Assembly: GCF_003086295.3 (NCBI RefSeq)
Contig: NC_092053.1
Location: 87,977,671 to 88,041,670 of the forward strand
Length of the DNA stretch: 64,000 bases
From: Arachis hypogaea
Taxonomy: Eukaryota > Streptophyta > Magnoliopsida > Fabales > Fabaceae
Direction: 5' to 3'
The notes under the pieces are model-generated. The model made no database searches. It saw nothing but the letters and a program-made list of their open reading frames with translations, and was not told the DNA's origin. The position numbers were made by a program, and so were the translations under genes. Shown one piece after another: positions 1-10,352 of the stretch (position 1 is the stretch's first letter; every line of letters starts with the position of its first letter).

Positions 1-826
1 GTGAGAGTGTTCATTACTAGATTTTGGGAAAGTTGGGTACATTGAGTGAAAGATGAAAGCATGTTTTGTGGTTGTCTTGAAAATCTTGGGAATTGGGTAC
101 ACACTCATATATTAATCAGGTGTAAACCATATGCATTGATGCTCTTGTACATATTTTAGTTTGAAAAAAAAAGAAAAGAAAAGAGAAAAAGAATTACAAT
201 AAAAAGGGGACAAAAATGCCAAGGAGAAGTTCAATAATAATCAATGCATATGTGTGGTGATCAAAAGGGAATGCATGAGTGTGTAGAAAAGTGAAGAATG
301 GATAGCTAGGATTGTTTAGAATTGTATAGGTTGTCATAGGTTAGGTGGAAAGTTTAAGTTAATCAAAGATTCAAATCTCAAGCTCACTTGACCATATGCA
401 CCCTACCTTGACCCTAGCCCCATTACAACCCATGGAAAAGCCCTCATGATATTTGTATGCATGCATAAAGTAATTGTTGATTGTTAGATGAAAAAACAAA
501 TCTTAGAGAGCATGATTAGGGAAGACTTGAGTGCATCAACCCCATACACTTGAGTGCCTAGAGCGAATACACATCTGGCGAGGGTTCGATCGCTCAATTA
601 CATGTTTCCAGCCATGATCATTTTTCTTGCATGTTTGTAAAATCTTTCAATGATTCAATTCAATTGTGAGTTGATTTGATTGCTATTGCCTTAGCCCTTG
701 TGTTTGTATATGTATTCTTGGAAATTGACTTGTTTTGACTAAGTGGATGCATTCATATAGATAGATTGCATTTAGTTAGTTTGCATTGAATAAATGTTGA
801 TACCCCTTTGCTTCTTTCTTGATTTT
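1..826 (+). other. 3' internal non-coding region of element P1
   Basis: No ORF is visible. This stretch precedes a polypurine tract and LTR, so it is the 3' untranslated internal part of a plus-strand LTR retrotransposon whose body lies left of the window. Its wording around 360-600 (Ca-rich segment with 'caccctaccttgaccc' and a conserved 'gagggttcgatcgctcaatt' region) is recognisable in reverse complement at 20990-21240 in P2 and 51640-51900 in P4, which places P1 in the same family as those two elements. An A-rich run is present at 164-200. Confidence 0.7.
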
Positions 827-863
827 AGCATGAGGACATGCTTAGTTTAAATGTGGGGAGATT
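827..863 (+). promoter_or_regulatory. Module B hairpin plus polypurine tract of P1
   Basis: AGCATG (827-832), loop AGGA (833-836) and CATGCT (837-842) form a perfect six-pair hairpin. It is followed by TTTAAATGTGGGGAG and then directly by the LTR start TGATAAAC. The G-rich tract is the expected plus-strand primer. The same hairpin-plus-tract order appears at the LTR edge of P2, P4, F1, H, X, A1, G1 and, with a longer loop, N1. Confidence 0.75.
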
Positions 864-2424
864 TGATAAACACCAATTTCGTGGTTTATCTTGTGCTTAT
901 TTTAGGGGATTTTATCACCTTTTCCCACATTTATTCAATGAAATAGCATAGTTTTGTAATTCTCCCTTAAATTATGCTTAAGTGTAAAAACATGCTTTGT
1001 AGGCCTCTAAATTGGTAATTTTAACTCATTTTAATTCCATTCGACACCTTGATGTGTTTGTTGAGTGATTTTAGGTTCATAAGGCAAGTATTGGATGGAA
1101 GAAATGAGGAGAAAAGCATACAAAGTGGAGAATGCATGAGAAACAAGAATTGGGAATGCATCGATGGGCGTGCAAGCGTACAAGGCACGCGCACACAAAA
1201 GTGACATCACATAGTGAGCACACGCGTACATGACGCGTACGGCGGATGAAGAAATAGCAATCGACGCGCACGCGCACACGGCGCTTACGCGCCGTTACTC
1301 ACACGTGACCCACTTAAAGGCAAAACGCTGGGGGCGATTTCTGAGCTGCCCAGGCCAAATCCAACTTGTTTCTGAGTGTAATTCATGCAGAATTGAAGTC
1401 CAAGCAAAGGGGGGAGCAATTAGTTAGTCAACATGAGCCTTTAGTTAGTTTTCTAGAGAGAGAAGCTCCCTCTTCTCTCTAGAATTAGGTTAGGATTAGG
1501 TTGAGTTGTCTTGAATCTTGAATTAATTACTTGATTTCATCTTGTTTCCTTTACAATTTCTCATTTCTACATCTTGACTTTCTTAGTTGTTATGTTAATT
1601 TTCCATTTTGCTCTCTTTTATGTTGATGAACATTGTGGATCTAATTTCCTTTTAATGCAACTTTATGTTTCCATGTATCTTTTATGTTTGTCTTCATTAA
1701 TATTGTTGGGTTCTTGCTTATGTTAGTTATGGGTTTCCTTAATTTTAGCATTTTGTGATGTTTACTTTTATTGCACATTAGGTGTTTGATAGAATGTTTC
1801 CTATAGTTTTTGAGTAGTTCTCTTGACCCTTGGCCTAGGCTAAGGGAATTGAGTGATCTTGAGTCCTTGGGCTTCATTGAATTGGTAATTCCAGAACCCT
1901 TGGGGATTAATTTGATAACCATTGACTCTACCCTACTACTAATTTGATTAATAGATAGGTTGGGACTTATGGATTGATGTTGATCAAGCCATTCGACGTA
2001 CTCCAAGCCTAGGAGTAGACAATACGTACTTAAGGCTTTAGTGAGTAGACCTAATGCGCTCGGTTCCTCATAATTATTAATATTTAAATTGTTGACAAGG
2101 ATAGTGATCTCAGTTACCTAAGTCTTAGCCAAGAGTTCTTTATCTTGCTTTCTTTAATTACTTGCTTGATTTACTTTTCTTGTTCCTCTTATAAACCAAA
2201 ACCCTTTTGCCCCTTTATAGCTAATAATTGACCACTTCATTGCAATTCCTTGTGAGACAATCTGGAGTTCAAATACTTCGGTTAATTCTTATTTGGGGTT
2301 TGTTATTCGTGACAACCAATATTTTTACATGAGAGGATTCTTCGTCAGCGTAGAACTATACTTGCAACGAGAATTCATTCAAAATTAAGGAAATTATATA
2401 CCGTACAAGGAAGCGCAATCATCA
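864..2424 (+). repeat. 3' LTR of element P1
   Basis: The LTR begins TGATAAACACC right after the polypurine tract and ends ...CAATCATCA at 2424, giving about 1561 bp with TG...CA ends. Start and end wording match the LTRs of P4 (minus strand, 49828-51350 and 56235-57860). It holds a CpG-rich word cluster at 1165-1312 and the LTR-end segment that includes CTGGAG...CTTCGG before the terminus. There is no primer site after 2424, so this is the 3' copy. The target duplication cannot be tested because the 5' end is outside the window. Confidence 0.8.
1165..1312. repeat. CpG-rich dyad-word cluster in P1 LTR
   Basis: Short words such as GCACGCGCAC, CACGCGTACATGACGCGTAC and GGCGCTTACGCGCC recur in about 150 bases and stand out from the AT-rich surroundings by their CpG content. 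GGCGCTTACGCGCC is nearly self-complementary. The equivalent position in the LTRs of P2, P3 and P4 carries a different CpG-rich word set. Confidence 0.65.
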
Positions 2425-3347
2425 GGGGTTGGGTTGTTGAGTAGAGTTTTGTTAAAGTATAGTTAGATTTACTTCTCATATCATCTCTTCTATATCTTGT
2501 ACTTTTCTCTGAGCTATGAGTAGCTAAATTCCCTCTCATTGAGAGAGGGAGCTCTGTTATACTAGATGGATTAATGATAGTGAATTTCTTTTCTCTTCAT
2601 CTTCTCTTTGATTTGCTAGAAGGAATTTCGTTTTAATGTTAGTGTTCAATCATCTTGGAAAAGAATGAATGCAAAATGGGTTTCATGGGAACCTTGGAAA
2701 GGAAACATGAAACATGCTAGAAATCCCTTCTCACACTTGAGTAGGATCTGGGTTTTGGTGTTTGGATATGGTGACATATAATCCTCCCTCTACTTGGACC
2801 TATGATGATGTGTGGTATAATCAAGGATCAAGCATATCTCTGTTCATGAGCAATTAGACCAAGGAATTGGCTATTGATCAAGATCTGAAAAATTGAATCA
2901 CCAAGGGATTGGGGTTCAATCAATCATGATTGCCAAGAGGTCAATGAGTTGCATGATTGAAGATGATATGAACTGGATTTAATCCAAAGAGAATAACATC
3001 TCCTGATCTCAATGAATTCTCCTATTCTTATCTTCCACATTCTTTATAGCTTTCTTTACATTCTATCGATCCCCATTCCCGTTTACAATTAAGTCATTTA
3101 TGTTTCTGCACTTTACATTATTGCCATTTCCTTTTCAGCACTTTACTGCTTCTCTTTACTTTTGAGTCATTTATATTTCTGCCCATTTACAAATCTGCAA
3201 TCACAATCTAATTTCCTTAGCTTGACTAATTCACCAATTGATTAAAATTGCTCAAATTTACCAATCTCTGTGGATACGATCCCACTCCACTATGGGTTAT
3301 TACTTGACGATAATTTTGGTGCGCTTGCCAAAAGAACGGATTCATCA
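2425..3347 (+). repeat. LTR fragment L1, plus strand, 5' truncated
   Basis: This segment reads like the 3' two thirds of an LTR: scattered 'tttctgcactttac'-type words (3095-3200), the segment 'caatctctgtgga...atcccactccac...gggttattacttg' (3259-3310) and a terminal ...GATTCATCA at 3347. The words are the reverse complement of those in the minus-strand LTRs of A1 and N1, so L1 belongs to a related family in opposite orientation. Its left part is cut by the P1 LTR. A hairpin CCCTCTC...GAGAGGG lies at 2531-2549. Confidence 0.55.
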
Positions 3348-3384
3348 TTTTTATATGGGGAGTGAATTCTGGTCATCAGCATCA

Positions 3385-3421
3385 CAACACCAAACTAAAG
3401 ATCTTGCTTGTCCCCAAGCAA
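3385..3421 (-). promoter_or_regulatory. Module B hairpin plus PPT of G1
   Basis: On the minus strand TTGCTTG (3421-3415), loop GGGA and CAAGCAA (3410-3404) form a perfect seven-pair hairpin. It is followed by TTTAGTTTGGTGTTG and then the LTR start TGATGC. This is the same arrangement as in F1 at 28843-28879. Confidence 0.7.
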
Positions 3422-4347
3422 GAAAAGAACTATGCACAAGGGATTCTCTTAATTGGAATGGGTTGAAGAATTGCTTGTGATGCCTTAGTAGGTGAAGTGA
3501 TTAAGTTACAGTGGGGTGAACTCGAAGTTGTATGTTCTTGCAAGGATGCCATTGCTTTTTAGTCCCTACATTTGGAAGTCTTAGAACTTAGGAATTTCAT
3601 TCGAATTATATTATAGATATCTCTTTATAGATTGTCCCCTTGAAGCATCATTTATTTGCATCATTGTTTTGTTTTTGCATAACTTTCTTTTTGCACTTTG
3701 GCCTTGACTCTAAATATTCTATCTCAAAATGGCTTTTTAGATAAGCTTTCAATCAATACTCCTAAACTAGTTAGTTTAAGGTATTAGGTGTCGAAGCACC
3801 CCTTAGAATTTACTTGCTCAAGCCTCTCTCTTTGACACAAGTTCACCACAAGCATTTAACTAGGACAATAACTCTTTAAGTTCTTGTTTCTTTCTTAATC
3901 CTCCTAGTAATTGATGCTCAGAGCCTTGGCCCTTGTTCTTTGTTTTTCTTTTTCTTTTTCTTTTGTTTATTCCTGCTTCTTGGTTCTATAGATTTTTGAG
4001 AATCTCTATAATACTTCTCTAAACTTGATTCCATGTCTTATAGCTCCCATACAAGTATTCACAAGCATGAAGCCTCATTACACACTCACATAATCAAAAC
4101 CTCCACTTCTCTTAATCTTTACTTGCCCCAAATTTTAAAATCTTCTTCAACCTTTTCCTTTCAAAGAGGGAAAATTTTTTATTGTATACTTAAAGATATT
4201 AGGTGCAAGCAATTTCAAGAGTAAGGTTATATGAATAGAAATAAATCGTGATTATTAATTATGGATAACAACATATCTATAACAAATAATAACTCAAAAT
4301 AAAGTTATTCTATTTTTATCCTCATAGGCTATGTTCTACATAACCTC

Positions 4348-4384
4348 CACACCAAACTTAAAATGGTTACTTGACCTCAAGCAA
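4348..4384 (-). promoter_or_regulatory. Upstream module B copy of G1
   Basis: On the minus strand TTGCTTG (4384-4378), loop AGGT and CAAGTAA (4373-4367) pair with one G-U wobble. TTTTAAGTTTGGTGTGG follows. It is about 1 kb upstream of the copy at the LTR edge, as in the other families. Confidence 0.6.
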
Positions 4385-4799
4385 CAAAGGACAATGGTGG
4401 TGATAGACTTGGAATAATCATTATTCTCTAGTGAAAGCAATTAACTGATGCAACACTTTATTCAAATCAACCATTTAGAGAGGGGAATGCTCTAGAAAAT
4501 CCCTACATGTGGCACAAGTACATGCAAGATTCAAACAAATCAACTTCTTCAATTTAAAAAAAATAATAGCATGCATACTAATCAAAATTAAACAAATAAA
4601 AGAAAATATTATCAAATTTATTAGTAAATAAGGTGAAATACCAATTACAAAATAAAGAAACAAAACTAATAAAGACAACTAAAATGATGCATGCATTTAG
4701 TGACAACCACAAGTAGGGAGATGTGTGCAATTCAAGTTCAAAAGATACCATGCAATGCAAGAGATGAAACATACAAAAATAATCAACAAGGATATGCCA

Positions 4800-5350
4800 T
4801 GTAGCGCTATGAACTTGTCGTGCCACGACAATGGAAATTGCTAAATTCACTAATTCAAATTTCAATGCTAACAAGCGTGCCACGCCCAAAGAATGTCGTT
4901 GGATGAAAAAGTTGATTAAGGCTTCCCAAATTAATGTATATCATGCACCAGGCATGGACCGCCAGAGCACTGGCGTGGGATGCCAAAGTGCAGTCGTGCG
5001 TATGCACATGCCATGCATACGCACGACATCCTCGTCTTTTTTTTAAGAGTAAAAATGTACCATGTGTGGGATGTCAGGGTACTAGCGTGGGAAGGCAAAG
5101 TGGTATCGTGCGCATGCACATGTCATGCATAAACACGAAATCCTATTTTAGCCAAGTCATGCATACACGGATGCCATACGTATGCATGATTTCCATTCAG
5201 CCGTCCAACGCCCCAAGGTTAGCATGCCACGGGAAGCAACAAAATATGTTTAAAATGCATTTAGTACCAGGCGTGGGATGCCATAATAATGTCGTGCCAC
5301 AGGAAGCAAAAAATCATGTCATTTGGACACCAAATTTATCCCGTGGCACG
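4800..5350. repeat. Palindromic CpG word cluster of G1
   Basis: GTCGTGCCACGAC at 4817-4829 is a near-perfect palindrome. At 4993-5027 two perfect 14-base arms starting GTCGTGCG flank a seven-base spacer. A degenerate copy lies at 5104-5140, and further GTGCCAC or GTGGCAC words occur to 5350. The cluster lies between the main ORF and the upstream module B copy, as in P2, P3 and P4. Confidence 0.65.
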
Positions 5351-5880
5351 CCACTCTCTATGTTCCTTATGTCACAAAATCATATTGTTCATTTTGGTTA
5401 TTTTAATGTATGCTCAGTATACCAAATGTTGCATGGTTTATTATGGTTCAATCAATGGTCTTTTTCTAAGATTGGTGGTAACACCAAACTTAGCTTCATG
5501 CAATGCAATGTTGGTTCAAATATGAGATTAATGATTCATGCATGACATGTTAATGCACAAGCTATATGAAAGTCATTCTAACACTGCATTATTACATTGG
5601 ATGCATGCTACAACAGAAAACTTGTTTCTTTCTTGAACCCAAAAGGCTAAAATCTTACACCAAATTATTTTTTTATAAAATGCAATATTCATGATATACA
5701 TTGCTCATCATTGTAAAGCATCATGCATTCAAACATTAATTCTTTTATTCTTATTGCATGACTGGGGAACACCTCAACTTAGCTTCCTCCTATACTTGTT
5801 TTCTTTATGCATGCATCATTCAACAGTAAAAATGAAGATTAATAAAATCTAAGAATTAAAAATAATCAAAGGATACTATG

Positions 5881-5898
5881 GTTGGGTTTCCTCCTAAC
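5881..5898 (-). promoter_or_regulatory. Module A hairpin of G1 (one mismatch)
   Basis: On the minus strand GTTAGG, loop AGGAAA and CCCAAC pair except for one A-C mismatch. It is preceded by the conserved AAGCATTT-type sequence equivalent to AAGCGCTT in other elements. It lies about 75 bases beyond the stop of the last coding remnant. Confidence 0.55.
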
Positions 5899-5972
5899 AA
5901 ATGCTTCTTCAATGTTACTAGCTTGACGGTTGATCCTTATTTTGGTGGATGATGATCATAGTGCCTCAACTT

Positions 5973-6263
5973 CTATCCTCTCACTGTAAACTTTCTTCTA
6001 GTGTCTTTCTTGATGATCTCAACATGCTTAAGAGAAAGAATCTTGTTGATTGTGTAATGTCCAGACAAATGTGTAGATGGCTCCCCTGGTTGGTAAACTA
6101 GCATCACCTTATCCCCTGGTGAAAAGTCTTCAGTAGGGATCTTTTTATTTCTCCACCCTCTAGGTACTTTGTTCAGAGTCTTTTCTTCCCCTTTTGGTGG
6201 TGGTTGTTCACACTCAATGCCAATGTTAAGCTCAATGTTAGGAGGAATCTTGTTGGTTATCAC
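5973..6263 (-). pseudogene. Integrase C-terminal-like tail of G1
   Basis: The 96-residue reading frame contains FSPGDKVMLVYQPG followed by LSGHYTINKILSLKHVEI and ends with a KFTVRG-like segment. This order (a PGDKV loop, then a beta-rich stretch) resembles the C-terminal end of Ty3/gypsy integrase and can be compared with the A1 segment at 46996-47442 (QQVLLYNFRLKVFPGK...). It follows the protease region with no RT, RNase H or integrase core in between. I infer an ancient internal deletion that joined the protease to the integrase end. The domain call rests on motif resemblance only. Confidence 0.5.
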
Positions 6264-6317
6264 AAATGGAGGCTTCGGGTATAAATCGTCTTTGGCTCCA
6301 ATGATCCCTTCAGCTTT

Positions 6318-6971
6318 TTATTTCACTTTTACTTCTTTGTTCTCTTTCAAGCATGGGAGTGGTAGTTTTTGAAGTGATTCACTGGGTGCCTCCTTTAAGT
6401 TTGGATCCTTGGAGTCAATCTTCATACACTTGTCCTCATGATTGGAATCATGCATGGTCTTGAAAACATGGAACACCAATTGTTCGTCATGCACTCTTAG
6501 CATCAATTCTTCCTTTTCAATATCAATCAATGCCTTGACAGTGGCTAAGAAGAGCCATCCCAAAATAATGGGGGTGTTGTAGTCTTCCTCCATATCAAAG
6601 ATGACAAAATCAGCTAGCAGGAAGAATTTTTCTACTTTCACCAAAACATTTTCCACAACTTCATGTGCCTACATGGATTTGTCAGCCAATTAAAGGGCAA
6701 TTTTTGTTGGTTTCAATTCATGGTTTTATAGCTTCTTCATCAAACAGAGAGGCATTAGGTTGATGCTTGTACCAAGATCACATAATGCTCTTTCAAATGT
6801 TATGTTTCCAATGGTACAGGGGATTCGGAAGCTCCCTAGATCCTTCTTCTTCCTTGGTAAGTCCTTTTTGATGATGGCACTATACTCCTTAGTCGTGACT
6901 ACAGTTTGTCCTCCCTTCAAGGATATTTTCCTTGATAATATTTCCTTCATAAACTTAGCATACATTGGCAT
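6318..6971 (-). pseudogene. Retropepsin-like aspartic protease of G1, broken
   Basis: The upstream piece contains ALCDLGTSINLMPLCLM, the DLG[TS]S active-site pattern of plant Ty3/gypsy proteases. The piece at 6656-6318 contains ADFVIFDMEED, then PIILGWLFLATVKALIDIEKEELMLRV split over the usual flap and ILGRPFLAT region, with W in place of RP. The two pieces are separated by a stop or frameshift around 6660-6725. The protease would cleave the Gag polyprotein in the virus-like particle. It ends in a charged segment leading to the integrase-like tail. Confidence 0.75.
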
Positions 6972-7100
6972 TTGTTCAAGTGCTTCTATAAAAGGAATGT
7001 TGATGTGTAGTATCTTGAATACCTCTAGAAATTTGGAGTATTGCTTCTCTTTAATCTATCCCTTGAATCTTTGATGATATGAGATTTTTGGTTTGTATGA

Positions 7101-8558
7101 CTACACTACTTCTTTCTTCATTGGAATGTTACTTTGTGTGGAGGCTTCTTGTTCTTGCTTTTGCTCCTCCAATTCCTCCTTTGAAGCTTCTTCATTGTTC
7201 ACTTCATGATTGGTGGCTTCTTTCTCCATAATTCTCCTACTTCTCAACATTGATTGCCTTGCATTCTTCCCTTGGATTGACCTCAGTGTCACTTAGTAGA
7301 AAAGTGTTAATGGATTTTGCTAATTGTTGAGAAATTTGGCCAATTTGTATTTCTAATTTCTTGATTGAAGCACCTTGATTTTGGAAATTAGAACTTGTTT
7401 GCTCCATAAATTTTTCCAAGGCAAGTTCAACATTAGAGAATTTTTTGTGTGGGTTGTGGTTGTGGTTGATGAGAATTGTTTGAAGAATTGAAAGGGGTGT
7501 TTTGTGGATTTTAGAAGTGATTTTGAGTGTTTGGTTGGAAGTTGAAATTGTTTGCATGGTTGAAGTTGTGGCTTATTTGGTCTTGGCTTTGTTGGTTTCC
7601 CCACCCAAAATTAGGATGGTTTCTCCATCCAAGATTATATGTTTTGGAGTATGGATCATTTTGTTATGTCCTGGAGGAGTTAATAAAATTGACTTACTCC
7701 ACCTGTGATTAATTAGTGTTGAATGAATAAAAATTTCCACCAAACTGATTCCCTCCATTCATGTCATATAATGAGCTTTGTGTGTTGATGGCAGAGATGT
7801 GCATTCCATCCATTTGCTTAATGAGTGTGAAGAGTTTTGAGACATGATTTTATTTTGAGCCACTAGAGCATCAAGGGTTTCTAGTTTTATCACTCCTCTT
7901 TTTGTGTTCATATTTCACTCTGAAGAGTAGAGATATTGATTATTTACAACAATATCAATGAGTTCCATAGCTTCACTAGGAGACTTGATGTGTAATGATC
8001 CCCCTGATGAATTATTCAATGAATTTTTTGAGGTTTGAGTGATTCCATCAAAGAAAAAATGGAGTTGGACCCAATCTACAAACATATTTGGTGGACATCT
8101 CCTCAACATCCCTTTGTATCTTTTCCAAGCTTTATATATGGATTCTCCTTCAAGTTGCCTAAAAGTCTACACATCTGTCCTCAACTTATATCAATCTTTG
8201 AGGGGGGAAAGAACTTGGTCAAAAAACTTGCTAACTAAGTCTTCCACCATATGGCAATGCTTTCTTTAGGGTGGGACTCCAACCATTGTGCAGCTCTATA
8301 TCTAAGAGAGAATGGAAACAAGAGGAAGTCTATATGCTTCAGCTGATACTTTATTTGTTTTCACCTTATCACAAATTTGGATGAAGCTTGAAATGTGTTG
8401 GTTTGTGTCTTCTTGGTGGCTTCCTCCAAATTGACAATTTTGTTGAACAAGAGTGATCAATTGAGGCTTGAGTTCAAAATTATTTGCATTGACATTTGGG
8501 GTCAAAATACTACTCCCACAATTTCCAAGATTAGGAGTAGTATATGATCCTAATGTCT
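7101..8558 (-). pseudogene. gag pseudogene of G1
   Basis: The reading starts at the H junction with NQTLGSYTTPNLGNCGSS and continues to ANNFELKPQLITLVQQNCQFGG, the conserved N-terminal capsid region seen also in F1 (16619 on) and A1 (60260 on). Further pieces match the capsid half (LHFFFDGI, SGGSLHIKSPSEAMELIDIVVNNQY at 8109-7915) and a coiled region (LEIQIGQISQQLAKSI near 7330). Several stops and frameshifts break it. I saw no CCHC zinc knuckle, in line with Athila-type Gag. The region from 7558 to 7760 is Asn/Gly-rich linker. Confidence 0.75.
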
Positions 8559-8779
8559 GATTATGATTTTAGGTAAATTTTAGGCGAATTTGGCAGAGTT
8601 TTGTGCAACAACGAAGAAAGGATAGTAGATGCTATCAACTCTGACCTTCTTGCATTTCAACAAGCATAACTTGAGTTACAGAGGTCTAATTGATGCGGCT
8701 TTAATGATGTTGGAAAGCCAACTTCCAGATCATTCCAACAATATATAATAGTCTATACTTCTTTTCTGGAATCATTGCC

Positions 8780-8893
8780 AAATACGGCGCTTAATGCTTA
8801 GCCTGGCATTTAGCACCCAAGAGGGACAAAACCAGTGCTAGAAATATCCCCCTGCCGGCGCTGAACGCCCACCCGGCACTGAACGCCAGCAAC
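8780..8893. repeat. GGCGCTTAA/GAACGCC word cluster in H LTR
   Basis: Words such as CGGCGCTTAATGC, CTGGCATTTAGC, CCGGCGCTGAACGCC and GCACTGAACGCCAG recur. This is the H-family version of the dyad words. A matching cluster (GCGTTAAACGCC, GGCGTTTGACGCC) is at 30895-31030 in the 3' internal part of the same element. Confidence 0.6.
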
Positions 8894-9107
8894 AGCCTGA
8901 ATCACTCCTCTTTGAGCCTCCAAGTGGATTTAGCATCTATTAGTTATATTTTGTTTTCTTTTTGTAATTTTTAATTACAAACAATATCTTTTAGTTTTAG
9001 AATTCAATATTTTAGTTTCAAATCAAAAGATTTGATTTGATCTAAATTTGATTTTATTTTGATTTAGTTTGAATTTGAATTTTAGGTTTAGTCTTAGGGG
9101 TTTTTAC

Positions 9108-9116
9108 TATAAATAG
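9108..9116 (+). promoter_or_regulatory. TATA box of H LTR
   Basis: TATAAATAG lies in the middle of the LTR, about 830 bases before its end, and is followed by GGGGAC and a CT-rich stretch. This is the likely RNA polymerase II promoter of H. Confidence 0.55.
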
Positions 9117-9201
9117 GGGACTTCCTTCCTCCCTAAGGGACACACTCGATCTCTCCTCTGGGAGGGGGACTCCTCACTTCCGCATTTTTACTGTAAGTTA
9201 T

Positions 9202-9237
9202 GAGCAACTAAACCTCCTTGGTTAAGGTTAGTTGCTC
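9202..9237 (+). other. Stem-loop in H LTR
   Basis: GAGCAACTAAACC and GGTTAGTTGCTC form a 12-pair stem with one bulged base around an 11-base loop. It lies in the part of the LTR downstream of the TATA box, so it would be in the 5' untranslated RNA. Confidence 0.5.
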
Positions 9238-9943
9238 TATTTATTTCTGTGAATTAAGATTATTATTCTTCTATTTTAATTTATGTTTGATTCAATTCTA
9301 AGGATTGTTTTCGTTCTTAATCTTATGAATTGGGTGGAACGAGAGTATGACCATTTTCTACTTGAGTTCTTGTGATTCTCGAGAGTGTTATCTTGCTTGA
9401 AGTATAACTTGAAAACAAATTCCTCCTAAATTGCTAATTACATGAATTAATTTGGATATGTGACATAAAATCCTGTTAGTTTTGGGTAATTAGGGTTTTT
9501 GTGGCATTAAACTAGTTTAATGAACTTAATCCTCTAATCGGAATTCAGTGACCACGGGAGTAGCATTTGATTAGGATTAGAGGACATTAAATCACTAAGA
9601 GATTAGGGTTTAATCACTTATGATTTTCCATAGAATGAATCATTCTTTGTTAAAATAGTTGGAAAGACGTTTTAATCCGAAAAGATAAACATCTCCCAAG
9701 CCTTAACTATTTTCTCATATAATTTACTTTACTGTTATTATTTGCTTTCTTATATTTTGCATTTTATAACCTCAAAACATCACCTTTTGCTTGCCTAACT
9801 AAGTGAGTCATTCGACCATTGTTGCTCAGTCCATCAATCCTCGTGGGATCGACCCTCACTCACCTGAGGTATTAATTACTTGGTACGACCCGGTGCACTT
9901 GCCGGTTAAGTTGTGCGAGTTCTAATTTCGTGTACCAAGTTTT

Positions 9944-9960
9944 TGGCGCCGTTGCCGGGG
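9944..9960 (+). promoter_or_regulatory. Primer-binding site of H (tRNA-Asp)
   Basis: TGGCGCCGTTGCCGGGG is exactly complementary to the 3' end of plant tRNA-Asp including CCA, as I recall that tRNA. It stands six bases after the LTR end. Confidence 0.85.
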
Positions 9961-10352
9961 ATTGATTATGATTGACAACTATTGGTTGCTTGATTGCTTA
10001 GATTAGGCATTTTTAGTTTTTGATTTCTTTTTATTTTTGTTTTACCTTTTAATTTCCAAAAAAAATTGAGTTTTATTTTAGTTAATAGTTTTTTCTTAAT
10101 TTTTGAAATTAAGTTTGGTGTCCCGTAGTAATTTTTCTTTTGAAAATATTTTTAAAAATACTAGTATTTATCTTTGTTTAGTTTTCAAAAATTTTTTATC
10201 TATTCTCCTTTATTTTTTATTTTTTATTATTCTTTAATTTATTTCTTTTCAAGAAAAAGAATTAAAAAAAATTCTGTTCTTTTCTTCTTTGCTTTCTTGT
10301 CTACCACCTGGTGCGTTTAATTTTGTTCGGTATTTTGTGTTGAGAAAAAATA
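9961..10352 (+). other. 5' leader of H
   Basis: No ORF. AT-rich leader between primer site and ATG, with long T-rich runs. It contains TTAAGTTTGGTGTC at 10109-10122, the same sense-strand word that accompanies the polypurine tract. Confidence 0.6.

Larger units (their letters stand above)
3422..5880 (-). other. 3' untranslated internal region of G1
   Basis: No credible gene. The ORFs seen here are short and without recognisable domains. The region holds a second module B copy (4348-4384), a cluster of CpG-rich palindromic words (4800-5350), another sense-strand AAGTTTGGTGT copy near 5478-5492, and otherwise AT-rich sequence. Confidence 0.6.
3348..8565 (-). mobile_element. Non-autonomous gag-protease element G1 (minus), truncated
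   Basis: Reading the minus strand, the region carries a broken gag (8558-7101), an aspartic protease (6971-6318), an integrase C-terminal-like tail (6263-5973), the module A hairpin (5881-5898), a long 3' untranslated part and a polypurine tract at 3385-3397. Only about 37 bp of its 3' LTR remain (3348-3384, beginning TGATGCTGATGACC on the minus strand). The 5' LTR and leader are gone at the junction with H at 8565. No RT, RNase H or integrase core could be found between protease and tail, so the element could not have moved on its own. Confidence 0.7.
8566..9937 (+). repeat. 5' LTR of element H, first ~137 bp missing
   Basis: From 'attttaggtaaattttag' on, the sequence aligns by eye with the 3' LTR of H from about 32489 to 32710. 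The end ...TGTACCA at 9937 is followed by AGTTTT and the primer site. The first ~137 bases of the LTR are absent at the junction with G1. TATAAATAG at 9108-9116 is a good TATA box, followed by a CT-rich segment typical of an LTR transcript start. Confidence 0.75.

Noticed and set aside
4934..5545. 203-residue plus-strand ORF
   Set aside because: Antisense to G1, runs through palindromic word repeats, no domain.
9944..9960. tRNA-Asp gene fragment
   Set aside because: Only the 17-base complement of the tRNA 3' end is present, placed directly after an LTR; it is a primer site.
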